Source: Ceratopteris richardii
Lineage: Eukaryota > Streptophyta > Polypodiopsida > Polypodiales > Pteridaceae
Direction of reading: 5' to 3'
DNA length: 64,000 bases
Assembly: GCA_020310875.1 (NCBI GenBank)
Contig: CM035413.1
Coordinates: 168,634,496 to 168,698,495 of the forward strand
How positions within the stretch are numbered: the first letter of the stretch is position 1; each line of letters starts with the position of its first letter. Positions 9,721 to 20,295 of the stretch are shown one piece after another. The notes below the pieces were generated by a model. The model was not told the DNA's origin. It saw nothing but the letters and a program-made list of their open reading frames with translations, and made no database searches. The position numbers were made by a program, and so were the translations under genes.

Positions 9721-9848
9721 TCTATATTCCTTGATCGTTGAGGTCCTCCCTCGCGCGCAGCCAACGACGCCAACGGTGACTTCGGTGACTCGGATGACAA
9801 GGTATGCCAAGGTCTATGCCTTGGTCGCCGCCTTAGTCGCCGCCTTGG
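9721..9848 (+). other. GC-rich patch of unknown origin
   Basis: Contains cctccctcgcgcgcagcc and a short direct repeat, ccttggtcgccgcctt / agtcgccgcctt (about 9820-9846). Composition is far from the AT-rich surroundings. It joins Copia-A gag at about 9849. No protein is recognised. Confidence 0.45.
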
Positions 9849-10425
9849 AGAAAGCTTGGGATACACTTTCCACATTGTACCAAGCTAGGAATGAGGCTCG
9901 TGTTGCTTACCTCCAAAAACAGTTCGAGAGTGAGCACATGAATGAAGGTGATTCTATGGACATTTTTTTAACAAAGATCAAAGACTTGAAGGAACAATTG
10001 ATTTCTACTAATGAGGTTATACCAGATATCTCACCATTCTGAATGGTCTTCCTGATTCATATAAGGGTTTTGCTTCTACTCTTCGGTTCATGATGAAAGT
10101 CAATCCAAATGCCTTGTCAGTTGAGGAGTTAGTCTATGTTCTGCTGTAAGAAGATCATTCCAGGCAAAACACGTCCATTATGCATGTTGTAGATCAAGCT
10201 TTCCTGGCTAGTCAGAAGGGCAAAGGAAAATGGAGCTCTTCTACTAGTAAGCAGACATCAGCAAATGCTGCACATTCGAAGAACCAAGATAAAGATGAGA
10301 AAAAATCTGAAAATCAGAAATTTTTTTGCAAGTACTATAAAGGGAATGATCATATCATAAAGAACTGTCCAAAACTGGCTGCTAAAGAGGCAACGAAGAA
10401 AGAGTCTGGAATGGTTGTTGTATAA
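9849..10425 (+). pseudogene. Copia-A2 gag fragment
   Basis: K-A-W-D-T-L-S-T-L-Y-Q-A and E-H-M-N-E-G-D-S-M-D match Copia-A1 Gag. A 10-base deletion near 10032 shifts the frame; the second half (10180-10425) reads V-D-Q-A-F-L-A-S-Q-K and a zinc-knuckle region F-C-K-Y-Y-K-G-N-D-H in which the second cysteine has become tyrosine. It ends at a TAA replacing the alanine codon used by A1. Confidence 0.8.
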
Positions 10426-11098
10426 GCCTCTACACCAAAAACGGAGTCTGCTAATCTTGTGTAGGAAGAAGAATGGGCGTTTACTACTGTTTGTAGTTTT
10501 GACCCATCTTCTCATGAGCAGTGCATGTCTGCAGCAGACTCAGATGTTTGGTACTTTGATAGTGGGGCGACCAAACATATTACCTCGTAGCGCAGTTTCT
10601 TCTCTTCACTCGAGCCTGCCCCTATAGGGAATATTGTTACATGCGCCAACAACTCCTCTTATCCTATTATGGGAGTTGGTAAGATCATTTTGACTACTAC
10701 TGATGGTAGTTCTTTCACTTTGTCAGATGCTTTGTTTGTGCCAGGGATCAAGAAAAATCTGTTATCAGTTTCTACATTAGCCAAGATTGGCTTGGTTGTG
10801 AAATTTGTTGATGACAGGTGTACAGTTCATGATCTATCAAATGGCGACGTGATCATTGCTTTTGGCATTTTATGCAATGGGCTGTATAAGCTTATAGACT
10901 ATGAACGATCTGTAAATGATTCGGCATGTGCAGTACATGATTCTCAGGCTATGTCAGATGCAAATCTTTGGCATGCACGCTTTGGTCATCTGAATTTTGC
11001 TAGTTTGCTATGCCTGCATAAATCTGAAATGGTGTCCCCTTTGCCCAAACTTGGGGCACCTAGAAAACATGTTTGTGAAGGCTGTATTTTGGGCTTTA
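10426..11098 (+). pseudogene. Copia-A2 protease and pre-integrase zinc region
   Basis: The active-site region W-Y-F-D-S-G-A-T-K-H is readable near 10550-10580. The open frame from 10669 holds F-V-P-G-I-K-K-N-L-L-S-V and then [11 protein letters not shown] and C-E-G-C-I-L-G, the HHCC region before integrase. At about 11095 it jumps to a codon near the integrase active-site glutamate. Confidence 0.8.
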
Positions 11099-11869
11099 GT
11101 GCCGTATACACCTCAACATAATGGAGTTGTTGAACGAAACAACATGTCACTCATGGAGATGGCGAGGTGTATGGTCAAGAGTTAGAATTTACCACATAGT
11201 TTTTGGCTTGAGGCTGTCATGTGTGCAACATATGTACTTAACAGGTGTCCCACTAAAGCACTGCAGTCTATCACTCCATATGAGGCTTGGCATGACCGCA
11301 AGCCATCTATTGCTCATCTGCATGTTTTTGGTTGTTTGGCATATGCATTAGTGCCCAAACAACATCGCAAAAAATTGGATGATAAAGCAGTAAAATGTAT
11401 TTTTGTTGGGTACAGCTCTGAAAGTAAAGGCTATCGTCTGTATCATCCACAGACTAAACACATTCTAGTTAGCCGTGATGTTGTTTTTGTGGAAGATGCT
11501 ATTCAACCATTGCTTTCATGTACTAAGGAGACATCTGTTAGCTCCAAAGACATGTATGATGCTTTGTTGCCTCTTCTTACAGGTGGACAGTCTAGTGCTA
11601 GTCCTAATGAGGCAACTTCTCAGCCTTTGCAGGTTTCATGTGATGATGCAGATCATTCCATTTATGATGCAGATTTACATGATGCACTTACTGATGAGAG
11701 AGTTGATATTGAGCAGGCAAGAACTATGCCAAAATGGTTGGTGCAGACCTTGCGTGACAACAAATTAGATGCACCTCTGTCATATCGTACTCGATCAGGC
11801 TCTCATAGTGCATCTTTTGCGTCAGATTGCTATGCTATGGCTGCATCTAGTCTATGTGATGAGACTTAG
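11099..11869 (+). pseudogene. Copia-A2 integrase end and linker
   Basis: After a deletion of about 335 bases relative to A1 (17582-17915), it resumes at [11 protein letters not shown], so both core aspartates are gone and only the glutamate region remains. The open frame 11219-11869 covers the integrase end (H-V-F-G-C-L-A-Y-A, F-V-G-Y-S-S-E-S-K-G-Y) and the acidic linker to RT. It stops at a TAG where A1 has GAG. Confidence 0.83.
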
Positions 11870-12714
11870 CCTATTTCGCTTGATGAAGCACAAAATTCAA
11901 ACAATTGGATGGCTGCTATGCAATCTGAATATGATGCAATAATGAAGAATCATACTTGGTCTTTATGTGACTTGCCTCTTGGAAAGAAGGCCATTGGCAC
12001 TAAGTGGGTATACAAGCTGATAGGTATAAGGCTAGGCTTGTTGCAAAGGGTTATGCACAGGAAAGAGGCATTGATTTTGATGAGACCTTTGCACCTACAT
12101 GCCGTATGACTACTTTTCGGAGCATATGTGCACTTCCAACTCATCAGGGTTGGAATATACATCAATTGGACATTAAAACTGCATTTTTGAATGGTGACTT
12201 GCATGAAGAAGTGTATGTTTTTCAACCCCGTGGCTTTGTGGAGAAAGGGCATGAAAACCAGGTGTGCAGGTTAAAGAAGGCATTATATGGTTTAAAGCAA
12301 GCACCACGTGCTTGGTACGAGAAGATACATGTCTATCTGATTGCACATAGTTTTGAGAATAGTCCAACTGAAAGCACCTTATATGTTAAGCGTGCTAATG
12401 ATGTACTTCTGATCATTGTGGTTTATGTTGATGACATGCTTCTCATTGGTCCTCATGAGAGGCATATTGCTGATTTTAAGGCTGATTTGCATGTCTCATT
12501 TGAGATGTTTGATTTGGGGCATTTGCATCACTATTTGGGCATTCAATTTATGCAAGTTGATGGTGGAATGGCTTTGTGTCAAACGAAATATATTGACACA
12601 TTATTGCAGCATTTTGGCCTTGAAGATTGTAAGCCTATTGCCACTCCTATGGAGACACGTTTACGATTGAGTCTTCATGATGATGGAGATGCATTTGATG
12701 CTGTTCTCTATTAG
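11870..12714 (+). pseudogene. Copia-A2 reverse transcriptase
   Basis: RVT_2 with W-V-Y-K-L, then a 25-base deletion near 12017 that shifts the frame. From 12022 it is open again through K-A-R-L-V-A-K-G-Y, Q-L-D-I-K-T-A-F-L-N-G and catalytic Y-V-D-D-M-L-L-I-G (about 12423). It ends at TAG (12712), where A1 has CAG. Confidence 0.87.
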
Positions 12715-13377
12715 CAGACTATTGGATGCTTGATTTACTTATGCATTACTTAGCCAGATATTCAGTTTGTTGTCTCACATGTGAGTAGATTTATGCATTG
12801 CCCAGGAGTCAAGCATTGGCAGGCGGTTAAGCACATCTTTCGCTACTTGAGTGGTACTCGGATACTTGGGTTGTTTTATCCCAAGGGGGGATCACTATCG
12901 TCAGATTTGCATGCTTTTTCTGACTCTGATTGGGCTGGTTGCTATGACACTCGTGTGTCCACTAGTGCCTTTTGTTTCATGCTTGGTAGCTCATGTATAT
13001 CTTGGTTGAGCAAGAAGGATCCTATTGTGGCCACTTCCAATTGTGAGGCTGAGTATAAGGCAGCTTTCACAACGACTGTTCAGTGTGTGTGGCTCAGATG
13101 CGTTATGGCTGATTTGGGTGTTGGTGAGTCTTTTGCCACCACCATCTTCACTAACAGTCAGAGCACATTGGCAGTTGCGAACCCTGTGTTCCATGCTCGC
13201 ACTAAGCACATTGATGTGCATTATCACTATGTCAGAGAGAGGTTTTCTGCTGGGGAGATTAGCTTGGCATATGTGCCCATGCAGGAGAACATTGCAGAAC
13301 TTTTCAAAAAGGCTCTGCCTAGGGAGAAGTTTGAAGCTTTCTGCAAAGCTTTGGGCTTACTTCCTTTTGTGGAGTGA
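12715..13377 (+). pseudogene. Copia-A2 RNase H
   Basis: After stops at 12712 and near 12750, the frame from 12781 to 13377 is open: S-D-S-D-W-A-G-C, N-C-E-A-E-Y-K-A-A, F-T-N-S-Q-S-T-L and K-H-I-D-V-H-Y-H-Y. The usual D in F-T-D-S is N here, so a metal-binding residue is lost. It ends G-L-L-P-F-V-E, as in A1. The polypurine tract is at about 13436-13450. Confidence 0.85.
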
Positions 13378-13451
13378 TTTCCACGTAGCTTGGCACTTCC
13401 TTGTACATGAGTGCCAGCTCCTTGTTCACCGCATCACTCCCAGGGGGGATT

Positions 13452-13681
13452 TGTTGATATATTTAGGTAGTGATGTGTGTGAACACACTAGGACCGTCGG
13501 GGTACTTTTTTCCCTCTTTAGGAGGTTTTTTCCCCCCGGCTTGTATATACGACTATTGCCCTAATGGGCTACTTATCTTTGTACATTCTCTAGTAATACA
13601 TTCACTATTGTGTGTTGTGCACCAAGCTTTTTCTCCTTCCTTGTGCTATTCGCGTGCTTCCACAGACGTCTATCTCCAACA
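13452..13681 (+). repeat. Copia-A2 3' LTR (230 bp)
   Basis: TGTTGATATATTTAGG to tatctccaaca, with TG...CA ends. It aligns end to end with the A1 3' LTR, with scattered substitutions, so A2 and A1 are separate insertions of one family. Confidence 0.9.
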
Positions 13682-13821
13682 GGTCCCGGGCTGTGGGACG
13701 TATTGTATCAGTCACATATTCTTGTATCATTTCCCCTACGTGGGTGTTCTTGTAATCGAAAGTGTATCTCCAAAATCTTGTCTAGTGTAGTCAGAGAGCA
13801 CAATCTAGTGCTTCCTTGACA
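13682..13821 (+). repeat. Chromo-C1 3' LTR remnant (140 bp)
   Basis: ggtcccgggctgtggga to gcttccttgaca equals the last 140 bases of the C1 5' LTR. It is followed at 13822 by gaaac, the duplicate of 3770-3774. The rest of this LTR was displaced by Copia-A2. Confidence 0.88.
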
Positions 13822-13826
13822 GAAAC

Positions 13827-14565
13827 TATGTGGTAAAGCCTGACTCTTGACCATACACCTTGCCATGTCCATGAGTGACCTGTTCTTTTGCTCAAGAACT
13901 CCATTCTGTTGAGGTGTATATGACATTGTACACTGATATTTTATCCCACGTTCATCCAGAAATGCATTAAAGTCAGAAGACATATATTCCCCCCTCGTTC
14001 AGAACAGAGGGTGCCCGTTTTACATGCTGACAGAGTTTCAACCAAAACTAGAATTTGTTTGAAGCACATAAACACTTCGGACTTTGCCTTCAATGGATAT
14101 ACCCATGCATGCCTGCAAAAATCATCGATGAAAGTCACGAAGTAAAGATAGTTCCCAAAAGAAGGTGTCTGCATAGTACCACATGCATCACTATGTACAA
14201 GCTTCAATTTTTGAGTAGCCCGAACTGAACCATCTTTTGGAAAGGAAGAATGCTACATTTTGCCCAAAATACAGCCTTAACATACATATTTATTGGGTGC
14301 CTCAAGTTTGGGCAAAGAGGACATTATTTCAGATTTCTGCAGGCATAGCAAACTAGCAAAATTCAAATGACCAAAGTGTGCATGCCAAAGCTTTGCATTT
14401 GACATAGCCTGAGAATCATGTATTGCACATGCCAAATCATTTACAGATCTTTCATAGTCTATGAGCTTATACAACCCATGACATAAAATGCCAGAAGCAA
14501 TAATGATGTCGCCATTTGACAGATCATGAACTTTACATCTATCATCAACAAATTTCACAACCAAG
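13827..14565 (-). pseudogene. Copia-A0 integrase core and zinc region
   Basis: Read minus: zinc region W-H-A-H-F-G-H-L-N-F (near 14385), core L-V-H-S-D-A-C-G with F-V-T-F-I-D-D-F (14100-14205), S-E-R-G-G in place of S-D-R-G-G near 14005, and T-P-Q-Q-N-G-V-L-E-Q near 13905. One catalytic aspartate is thus altered. Frames shift at least twice. It continues the codons broken at 3774. Confidence 0.82.
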
Positions 14566-14835
14566 CCAATCTGGCTAATGCAGAAACTGAGAATAGATTT
14601 TTCTTGATCTCTGGCACAAACAAAGCATCTGAAAAAATGAAAGAACTACCATCAGTAGTAGTCAAAATGATCTTACCAACTCCCATAACAGGATAGGAGG
14701 AGTTTTTGGTACATGTAACAATATTCCCTATAGGGGCAAGCTCGAGTGCAGAGAAGAAACTGTGCCACGAGGTAATATGTTTGGTCACCTCACTATCAAA
14801 GTACCAAACATCTGAGTCTACTACAGACATGCACT
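14566..14835 (-). pseudogene. Copia-A0 protease
   Basis: The minus frame 14830-14555 reads D-V-W-Y-F-D-S-E-V-T-K-H: the catalytic D-S-G is D-S-E, which should abolish activity. The following G-V-G-K-I-I-L-T-T-T-D-G and F-V-P-E-I-K-K-N-L match A1. The frame shifts near 14560. Confidence 0.8.
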
Positions 14836-15349
14836 GCTCATGAGGAGATGGGTCAGAACTGCAAAACAGTAGTAAACACCCATTCTTCTTCCTATAGAAG
14901 ATTAGCAGACTCTGTTTTCAGTGTAGAGGCCTCTACAACAACCATTCCGGCCTTTAGTAGCCAGTTTTGGATAGCTCTTAATGACCTTATCATTTGCTTT
15001 ATAATATTTGCAAAACAATTTTTTCTTTTTTGATAATTTCTTCTCATCTTTGTCTTCCTTCTTCAAATGTGAAGCATTTGCAGATTTCTGCTTACTAGTA
15101 GAAGAGCTCCATTTTCCTTTGCCCTTTTGACTAGCCAGGAAAGCTTGATCTGCAACATGCATAATAGACCTGTTCTGCCTAGACTGATCTTCCTGCAATA
15201 GAATAGAGACTAACTCCTCAAATGACAAGGCATTTGGATTGCCTTTCATCATCAAACGAAGAGTAGAAGCAAAACTCTGATATGAGTCAAGAAGGCCATT
15301 CAAAACGGTCTACACAAGTGAGCTATTTGGTATAACTTCATCAACAGAA
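14836..15349 (-). pseudogene. Copia-A0 gag, C-terminal part
   Basis: The minus frame 15303-14902 reads S-F-A-S-T-L-R-L-M-M-K, S-Q-K-G-K-G-K-W-S-S and a decayed zinc knuckle, C-K-Y-Y-K-A-N-D-K, with the second Cys and the His lost. It stops at 15349, where Copia-A1 entered; the missing gag start resumes at 20529. Confidence 0.82.
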
Positions 15350-15354
15350 ATCAA

Positions 15355-15603
15355 TGTTGATATATTTAGGTAGTGATGTGTGTGAACACTCTAGGACCGC
15401 CGGGGCACTTTTTTCCCTCTTTAGGAGGTTTTTTTCCCCCGGCTTGTATATATGCCTATTGCCCTAATGGGCTACTTATCTTTGTACATTCTCTAGTGAT
15501 ACATTTAGTCTTGTGTGTTGTGCTCCAAGCTTCTTCTTCTTCCTTAAGCTTCTTCTTCTTCCTTGTGCTGTTCGCGTGCTTCCGCAGACGTCTAACTCCA
15601 ACA
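15355..15603 (+). repeat. Copia-A1 5' LTR (249 bp)
   Basis: TGTTGATATATTTAGG to ctaactccaaca. A TATA-like run lies at 15447-15452. It holds a tandem copy of a 19-base CTTCTT-rich unit (about 15524-15561) that is single in the 3' LTR. Confidence 0.93.
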
Positions 15604-15957
15604 ATTGGTATCAGAGCAGGTCGTCGCTTCTTCTAGGGCGCCGTTGACACTCCTCCGTTTGAAGTCTCGAATTCGCATGAAAATTGGTGAGCATACTCAG
15701 GGTGTTTTCGAGATCAAACAACTTCGTTGTGTGGTGCCGAAATCGCGATCTGAGCTCGTTTCGGCCTCCGAACGCACTATCGTAGCGCTTGTGCAAGCTA
15801 TTTCATCCTTTTGTGCCAAAGGTATATACCAGTTTCTGTTTGCCAGTTTAAGCGTCTCGAAGTCTGCTACAAGTCTAGCAGAACTCGTCTAGGCAGTTCC
15901 GTTCAACTTTTTGAGATACAGTCAATTTTCTGCATCAAGGTATTTTAGCCACCGGCC
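15604..15957 (+). promoter_or_regulatory. Copia-A1 primer-binding site and leader
   Basis: TGGTATCAGAGC at 15606-15617, two bases after the LTR, pairs with the 3' end of initiator tRNA-Met. The rest is untranslated leader up to the Gag ATG at 15958. The same leader lies reversed at 79-432 and 21047-21401. Confidence 0.92.
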
Positions 15958-16960
15958 ATGGCTGAAAGCAGTGATGTATTCCGTATGTTGGCTGTTGAGG
16001 ATAAGTTGGATGGTACCAATTACCCATTATGGGCTTATATGATGCGACATGTACTAGTTGCAAAAGGATTGTGGAACATTGTGCAGGGTGTTGAAAGACG
16101 TCCTGTTACACTATAACGATAGGTACTGCAAATACAGGTGTTGGAGCTGATGAAGATGGTGTCGAAGATGATATGCCGTAGATTCCTGTTCGTGCGGCTG
16201 TTTCTGTTGCACCTACTGCAGAGCAGATTCGTTGGGATGGCAGAGATGCCCAGGCACATGCATTGATAGCTTTGTCTGTCAAACGTGCCATTATTCCTCA
16301 CATTCGCTCTTGCAGAATAGCAAAGGATGCTTGGGATACACTTACCACTTTGTACCAGGCTAGGAATGAGGCTCGTGTTGCTTACCTCCGAAAACAGTTG
16401 GAGAGTGAGCACATGAATGAAGGTGATTCTATGGACAATTTTCTTACAAAGATCAAAGACTTGAAGGAACAGTTGATTTCTGCTGATGAGGTTATACCAG
16501 ATAGCTCACTTGTGCAGACCGTTCTGAATGGTCTTCCTGATTCATATCAGAGTTTTGCCTCTACTCTTCGATTGATGATGAAAGGCAATCCGAATGCCTT
16601 GTCATTAGAGGAATTAGTCTCTGTTCTGTTGCAGGAAGATCAGTCCAGGCAGAACAGGTCCATTATGCGTGTTGCAGATCAAGCTTTCCTGGCTAGTCAG
16701 AAGGGCAAAGGAAAATGGAGCTCTTCTACTAGTAAATAGAAATCTGCAAATGCTGCACAATCGAACAACCAGGATAAAGATGAGAAGAAATCAGAAAAGC
16801 AGAAATTGTTCTGCAAGTACTGTAAAGGAAATGATCATATTATAAAGAACTGTCCAAAACTGGCTGCTAAAGAGGCAAAGAAGAAAGAGGCTGGAATGGT
16901 TGTTGCAGAGGCCTCTACACCAAAAACAGAGTCTGCAAATCTTGTGCAAGAAGAAGAATG
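15958..16960 (+). pseudogene. Copia-A1 gag
   Basis: Begins M-A-E-S-S-D-V-F-R-M-L at 15958 and carries L-D-G-T-N-Y-P-L-W-A-Y, the start of the copia Gag fold. A frame shift near 16112 and a TAG at 16179 (CAG in Copia-A0) break the first third. From 16182 the frame is open to a TAG at 16737, again at an expected CAG. A canonical zinc knuckle, C-K-Y-C-K-G-N-D-H-I-I-K-N-C, starts at 16812. Gag would form the RNA-packaging particle. Confidence 0.88.
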
Positions 16961-18440
16961 GGCGTTTACTACTGTCTGCAGTTTTGACCCATCTTCTCAT
17001 GATCAGTGCATGTCTGCAGTAGACTCAGATGTTTGGTACTTTGACAGTGGGGCGACCAAACATATTACCTAGCAACGCAGTTTCTTCTCTTCACTCGAGC
17101 CTGCCCCTATAGGGAATACTGTCACATGTGCCAATAACTCCTCTTATCCTGTTATGGGAGTTGGTAAGATCATTCTGACTACTGCTGATGGTAGTTCTTT
17201 CACTTTGTCAGATGCTTTATTTGTGCCAGGGATCAAAAAGAACCTGTTATCAGTTTCTGCATTAGCCAAGATTGGCTTGGTTGTGAAATTCGTTGATGGC
17301 AGGTGTACAGTCCATGATCTCTCAAATGGGGATGTGATTATTGCTTCTGCCATTTTATGTCATGGGCTGTATAAGCTCATAGACTATGAAAGATCTGTGA
17401 ATGATTCGGCATGTGCAGTTCATGATTCTAAGGCTATGTCAGATGCAAAGCTTTGGCATCCACGCTTTGGTCATCTGAATTTTGCTAGTTTGTTACGCCT
17501 GCAGAAATCTGAAATGGTGTCCTCTTTGCCCAAACTTGAGGCACCTGGAAAACATGTTTGTAAAGGCTGTATTTTGGGCAAAATGCAGCGTTCTTCCTTT
17601 CCAAAAGATGGTTCAATTCGGGCTACGCAAAAATTACAGCTTGTACATAGTGATGTCTGTGGTCCTATGCAGACACCCTCTTTTGGAAATTACCTTTACT
17701 TCGTGACTTTCATTGATGATTTTTCCAGGCATGCATGGGAATATCCACTCAAAACAAAGTCCGAAGTGTTCATGTGCTTCAAACAGTTTTTGGTTTTGGC
17801 TAAAAATCTGTCAGCATGTAAAATGGGCACCCTCCGTTCTGATCGAGGGGGGGAATATATGTCTTCAGATTTTAATGCATTTCTGGTTGAACGTGGGATA
17901 AAACACCAGTGTACAGTGCCGTATACACCTCAACAGAATGGAGTTGCTGAACGAAAGAACAGGTCACTCATGGAGATGGCGAGGTGCATGGTCAAAAGTC
18001 AGGCTTTACCACATAGTTTCTGGCTTGAGGCTGTCATGTGTGCAGCATATGTACTGAACAGGTGTCCCACTAAAGCGTTGCAGTCTATCACTCCATATGA
18101 GGCTTGGCATGACCGCAAGCCATCTGTTGCTCATCTGCGTGTTTTTGGTTGTTTGGCATATGCATTAGTGCCTGAACAACATCGCAGAAAATTGGATGAT
18201 AAGGCAGTAAAATGTATTTTTGTTGGGTACAGCTCTGAAAGTAAAGGCTATCGTCTGTATCATCCACAGACTAAACACATTCTGGTTAGCCGTGATGTTG
18301 TCTTTGTGGAAGATGCTATTCAGCCATTGCTTTCATGTACTAAGGAGACATCTGTTAGCTCCAAAGACATGTATGATACTTTGATGCTTCTTTTTACAGG
18401 TGGACAGGCTAGCGCTGGTCCTAATGAGGCAACTTCTTAG
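16961..18440 (+). pseudogene. Copia-A1 protease and integrase
   Basis: Same frame as gag. Protease active site Y-F-D-S-G-A-T-K-H near 17037-17063, then a TAG at 17070 where a relative has TGG. From 17154 it is open for 428 codons: zinc region (H-P-R-F-G-H-L-N-F ... C-K-G-C), then the integrase core with all three catalytic residues visible: L-V-H-S-D-V-C-G, R-S-D-R-G-G-E-Y and N-G-V-A-E-R-K. It ends P-Y-E-A-W-H ... F-V-G-Y-S-S and a serine-rich linker, with TAG at 18438 for CAG. Integrase would insert the cDNA. Confidence 0.92.
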
Positions 18441-20222
18441 CCTTTGCAGGTTTCATATGATGATGCAGATCATTCCATTTCTGATGCAGATTTACATGAT
18501 GCACTTGTTGATGAGAGAGCTGATATTGAGCAGGCAAAAACTATGCCAAAATGGCTGGTGCAGACTTTGCGTGACAGCAAATTAGATGCACCTTTGTCAT
18601 ATCGTACTCATTCAGGCTCTCATAGTGCCTCCTTTGCATCAGATTGCTATGCTATGGCTGCATCTAGTCTCTGTGATGAGAATGAGCCTGTTTCTTTTGA
18701 TGAAGCACAAAATTCAGAAAATTGGATGGCTGCTATGCAATCTGAATATGATGCTATAATGAAGAATGGTACATGGTCTTTATGTGACTTGCCTCCTGGC
18801 AAGAAGGCCATTGGCACTAAGTGGGTATACAAGCTGAAGCGTAAACCTGATGGTACAATTGACAGGTATAAGGCTAGGCTTGTTGCAAAGGGTTATGCAG
18901 AGGAAAGAGGCATTGATTTTGATGAGACCTTTGCACCTACATGCCGTATGACTACTGTTCGGAGCATTTGTGCACTTGCAGCCCATCATGGTTGGAATGT
19001 ACATCAGTTGGACATTAAAACAACATTTCTGAATGGTCACTTGCATGAAGAAGTGTATGTTTTTCAGCCCCGTGGCTTTGTGCAGAAAGGGCATGAAAAC
19101 CAGGTTTGCAGGTTAAAGAAGGCATTATATGGTTTAAAGCAAGCACCACGTGCTTGGTATGAGAAGATACATGCCTATCTGATTGCACATGGTTTTGAGA
19201 ATAGTCCAACTGAAAGCACCTTATATGTTAAACGTGCTAATGATGTGCTTCTGATCATTGTTGTCTATGTTGATGACATGCTGCTCACTGGTCCTATTGA
19301 GACACATATTGCTGATTTTAAGGCTGATTTGCATACCTCATTTGAAATGTCTGATTTGGGACATTTGCATCACTATTTGGGCATTCAGTTTATGCACGTT
19401 GATGGTGGAATGGCTTTGTGTCAAAGGAAATATATTGACACATTATTGGAGCATTTTGGCCTTGAAGACTGTAAGCCTATTGCCACTCCTATGGAGACAG
19501 GTTTACGATTGAGTCTTCATGATGCTTGAGATGCATTTGATGCTGTTCTCTATCAGCAGGCTGTTGGATGCTTGATTTACTTATGCATTACTCGGCCAGA
19601 TATTCAGTTTGCTGTCTCACAGATGAGCAGGTTTATGCATTGCCCAGGAGTCACGCATTGGAAAGCGGTTAAGCGCATCTTTCGCTACTTGAGTGGTACT
19701 CAGCTACTTGGGTTGTTTTATCCCAAGGGGGGATCACTACCGCCAGATTTGCATGCTTTTTCTGACTCAGATTGGGCTGGTTGCTATGACACTCATGTGT
19801 CCACCAGTGGTTTTTGCTTCATGCTTGGTAGCTCATGTATATCTTGGTTGAGCAAGAAGCAGCCTATTGTGGCCACTTCCAGTTGTGAGGCTGAGTATAG
19901 GGAAGCTTTCACAGCGACTGTTGAGTGTGTGTGGCTCAGACGCCTTATGGTTGATTTGGGTGTTGGCCAGTCTTCTGCCACCACCATCTTCACTGACAGT
20001 CAGAGCGCATTGGCAGTTGCGAGGAACCCTGTGTTCCATGCTCGCACTAAGCACATTGAGGTGCATTATCACTATGTCAGGGAGAGGTTCTCTGCTGGGG
20101 AGATCAGCTTGGCATATGTGCCCACGCAGGAGAACATTGCAGACCTTTTCACGAAGGCTCTGCCTAGGGAGAAGTTTGAAGCTTTCCGCAAAGCTTTGGG
20201 CTTACTTCCTTTTGTGGAGTGA
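18441..20222 (+). pseudogene. Copia-A1 reverse transcriptase and RNase H
   Basis: Same frame. RVT_2 from about 18760: W-V-Y-K-L-K-R-K-P-D-G, Q-L-D-I-K-T-T-F-L-N-G, Y-G-L-K-Q-A-P-R-A-W-Y and catalytic Y-V-D-D-M-L-L-T-G near 19267. A TGA at 19527 replaces the expected GGA. RNase H then runs to 20222: S-D-S-D-W-A-G-C, S-C-E-A-E-Y, F-T-D-S-Q-S-A-L and K-H-I-E-V-H-Y-H-Y-V-R-E. Only the stops prevent a full product. Confidence 0.93.
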
Positions 20223-20280
20223 TTTCCACATAGCTTGGCACTTCCTTATACATGAGTGCCAGCTCCTTGTTCACCGCATC

Positions 20281-20295
20281 ACTCCCAGGGGGATT
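20281..20295 (+). other. Copia-A1 polypurine tract
   Basis: Sequence actcccagggggatt directly before the 3' LTR; the purine run primes plus-strand DNA synthesis. The same motif precedes the A2 LTR. Confidence 0.75.

Larger units (their letters stand above)
9849..13681 (+). mobile_element. Copia-A2 retrotransposon, 5' truncated
   Basis: Plus-strand relative of Copia-A1 from mid-gag to a full 3' LTR. The 5' LTR, primer site and first third of gag are missing. Internal deletions remove part of gag (near 10032), most of the integrase core (near 11095) and 25 bases of RT (near 12017). It sits in the right LTR of Chromo-C1, whose remainder follows directly at 13682. Confidence 0.87.
3775..13821 (+). 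mobile_element. Chromo-C1, non-autonomous LTR element (interrupted)
   Basis: The left LTR starts at 3775 and a partial right LTR ends at 13821; gaaac flanks both (3770-3774, 13822-13826), which supports one insertion into Copia-A0 integrase. The internal region keeps only a short gag part (4506-4844) and a chromodomain-like end (5041-5304); no protease, RT, RNase H or integrase core lies between them. Copia-B1 interrupts it at 5305. Copia-A2 replaces most of the right LTR. The same plan is seen without interruption in Chromo-C2 (54572-56832). Confidence 0.82.

Noticed and set aside
13025-13564. Plus-strand frame of 179 residues
   Set aside because: It is out of frame with Copia-A2 RNase H and continues into its LTR; the real frame is 12781-13377.
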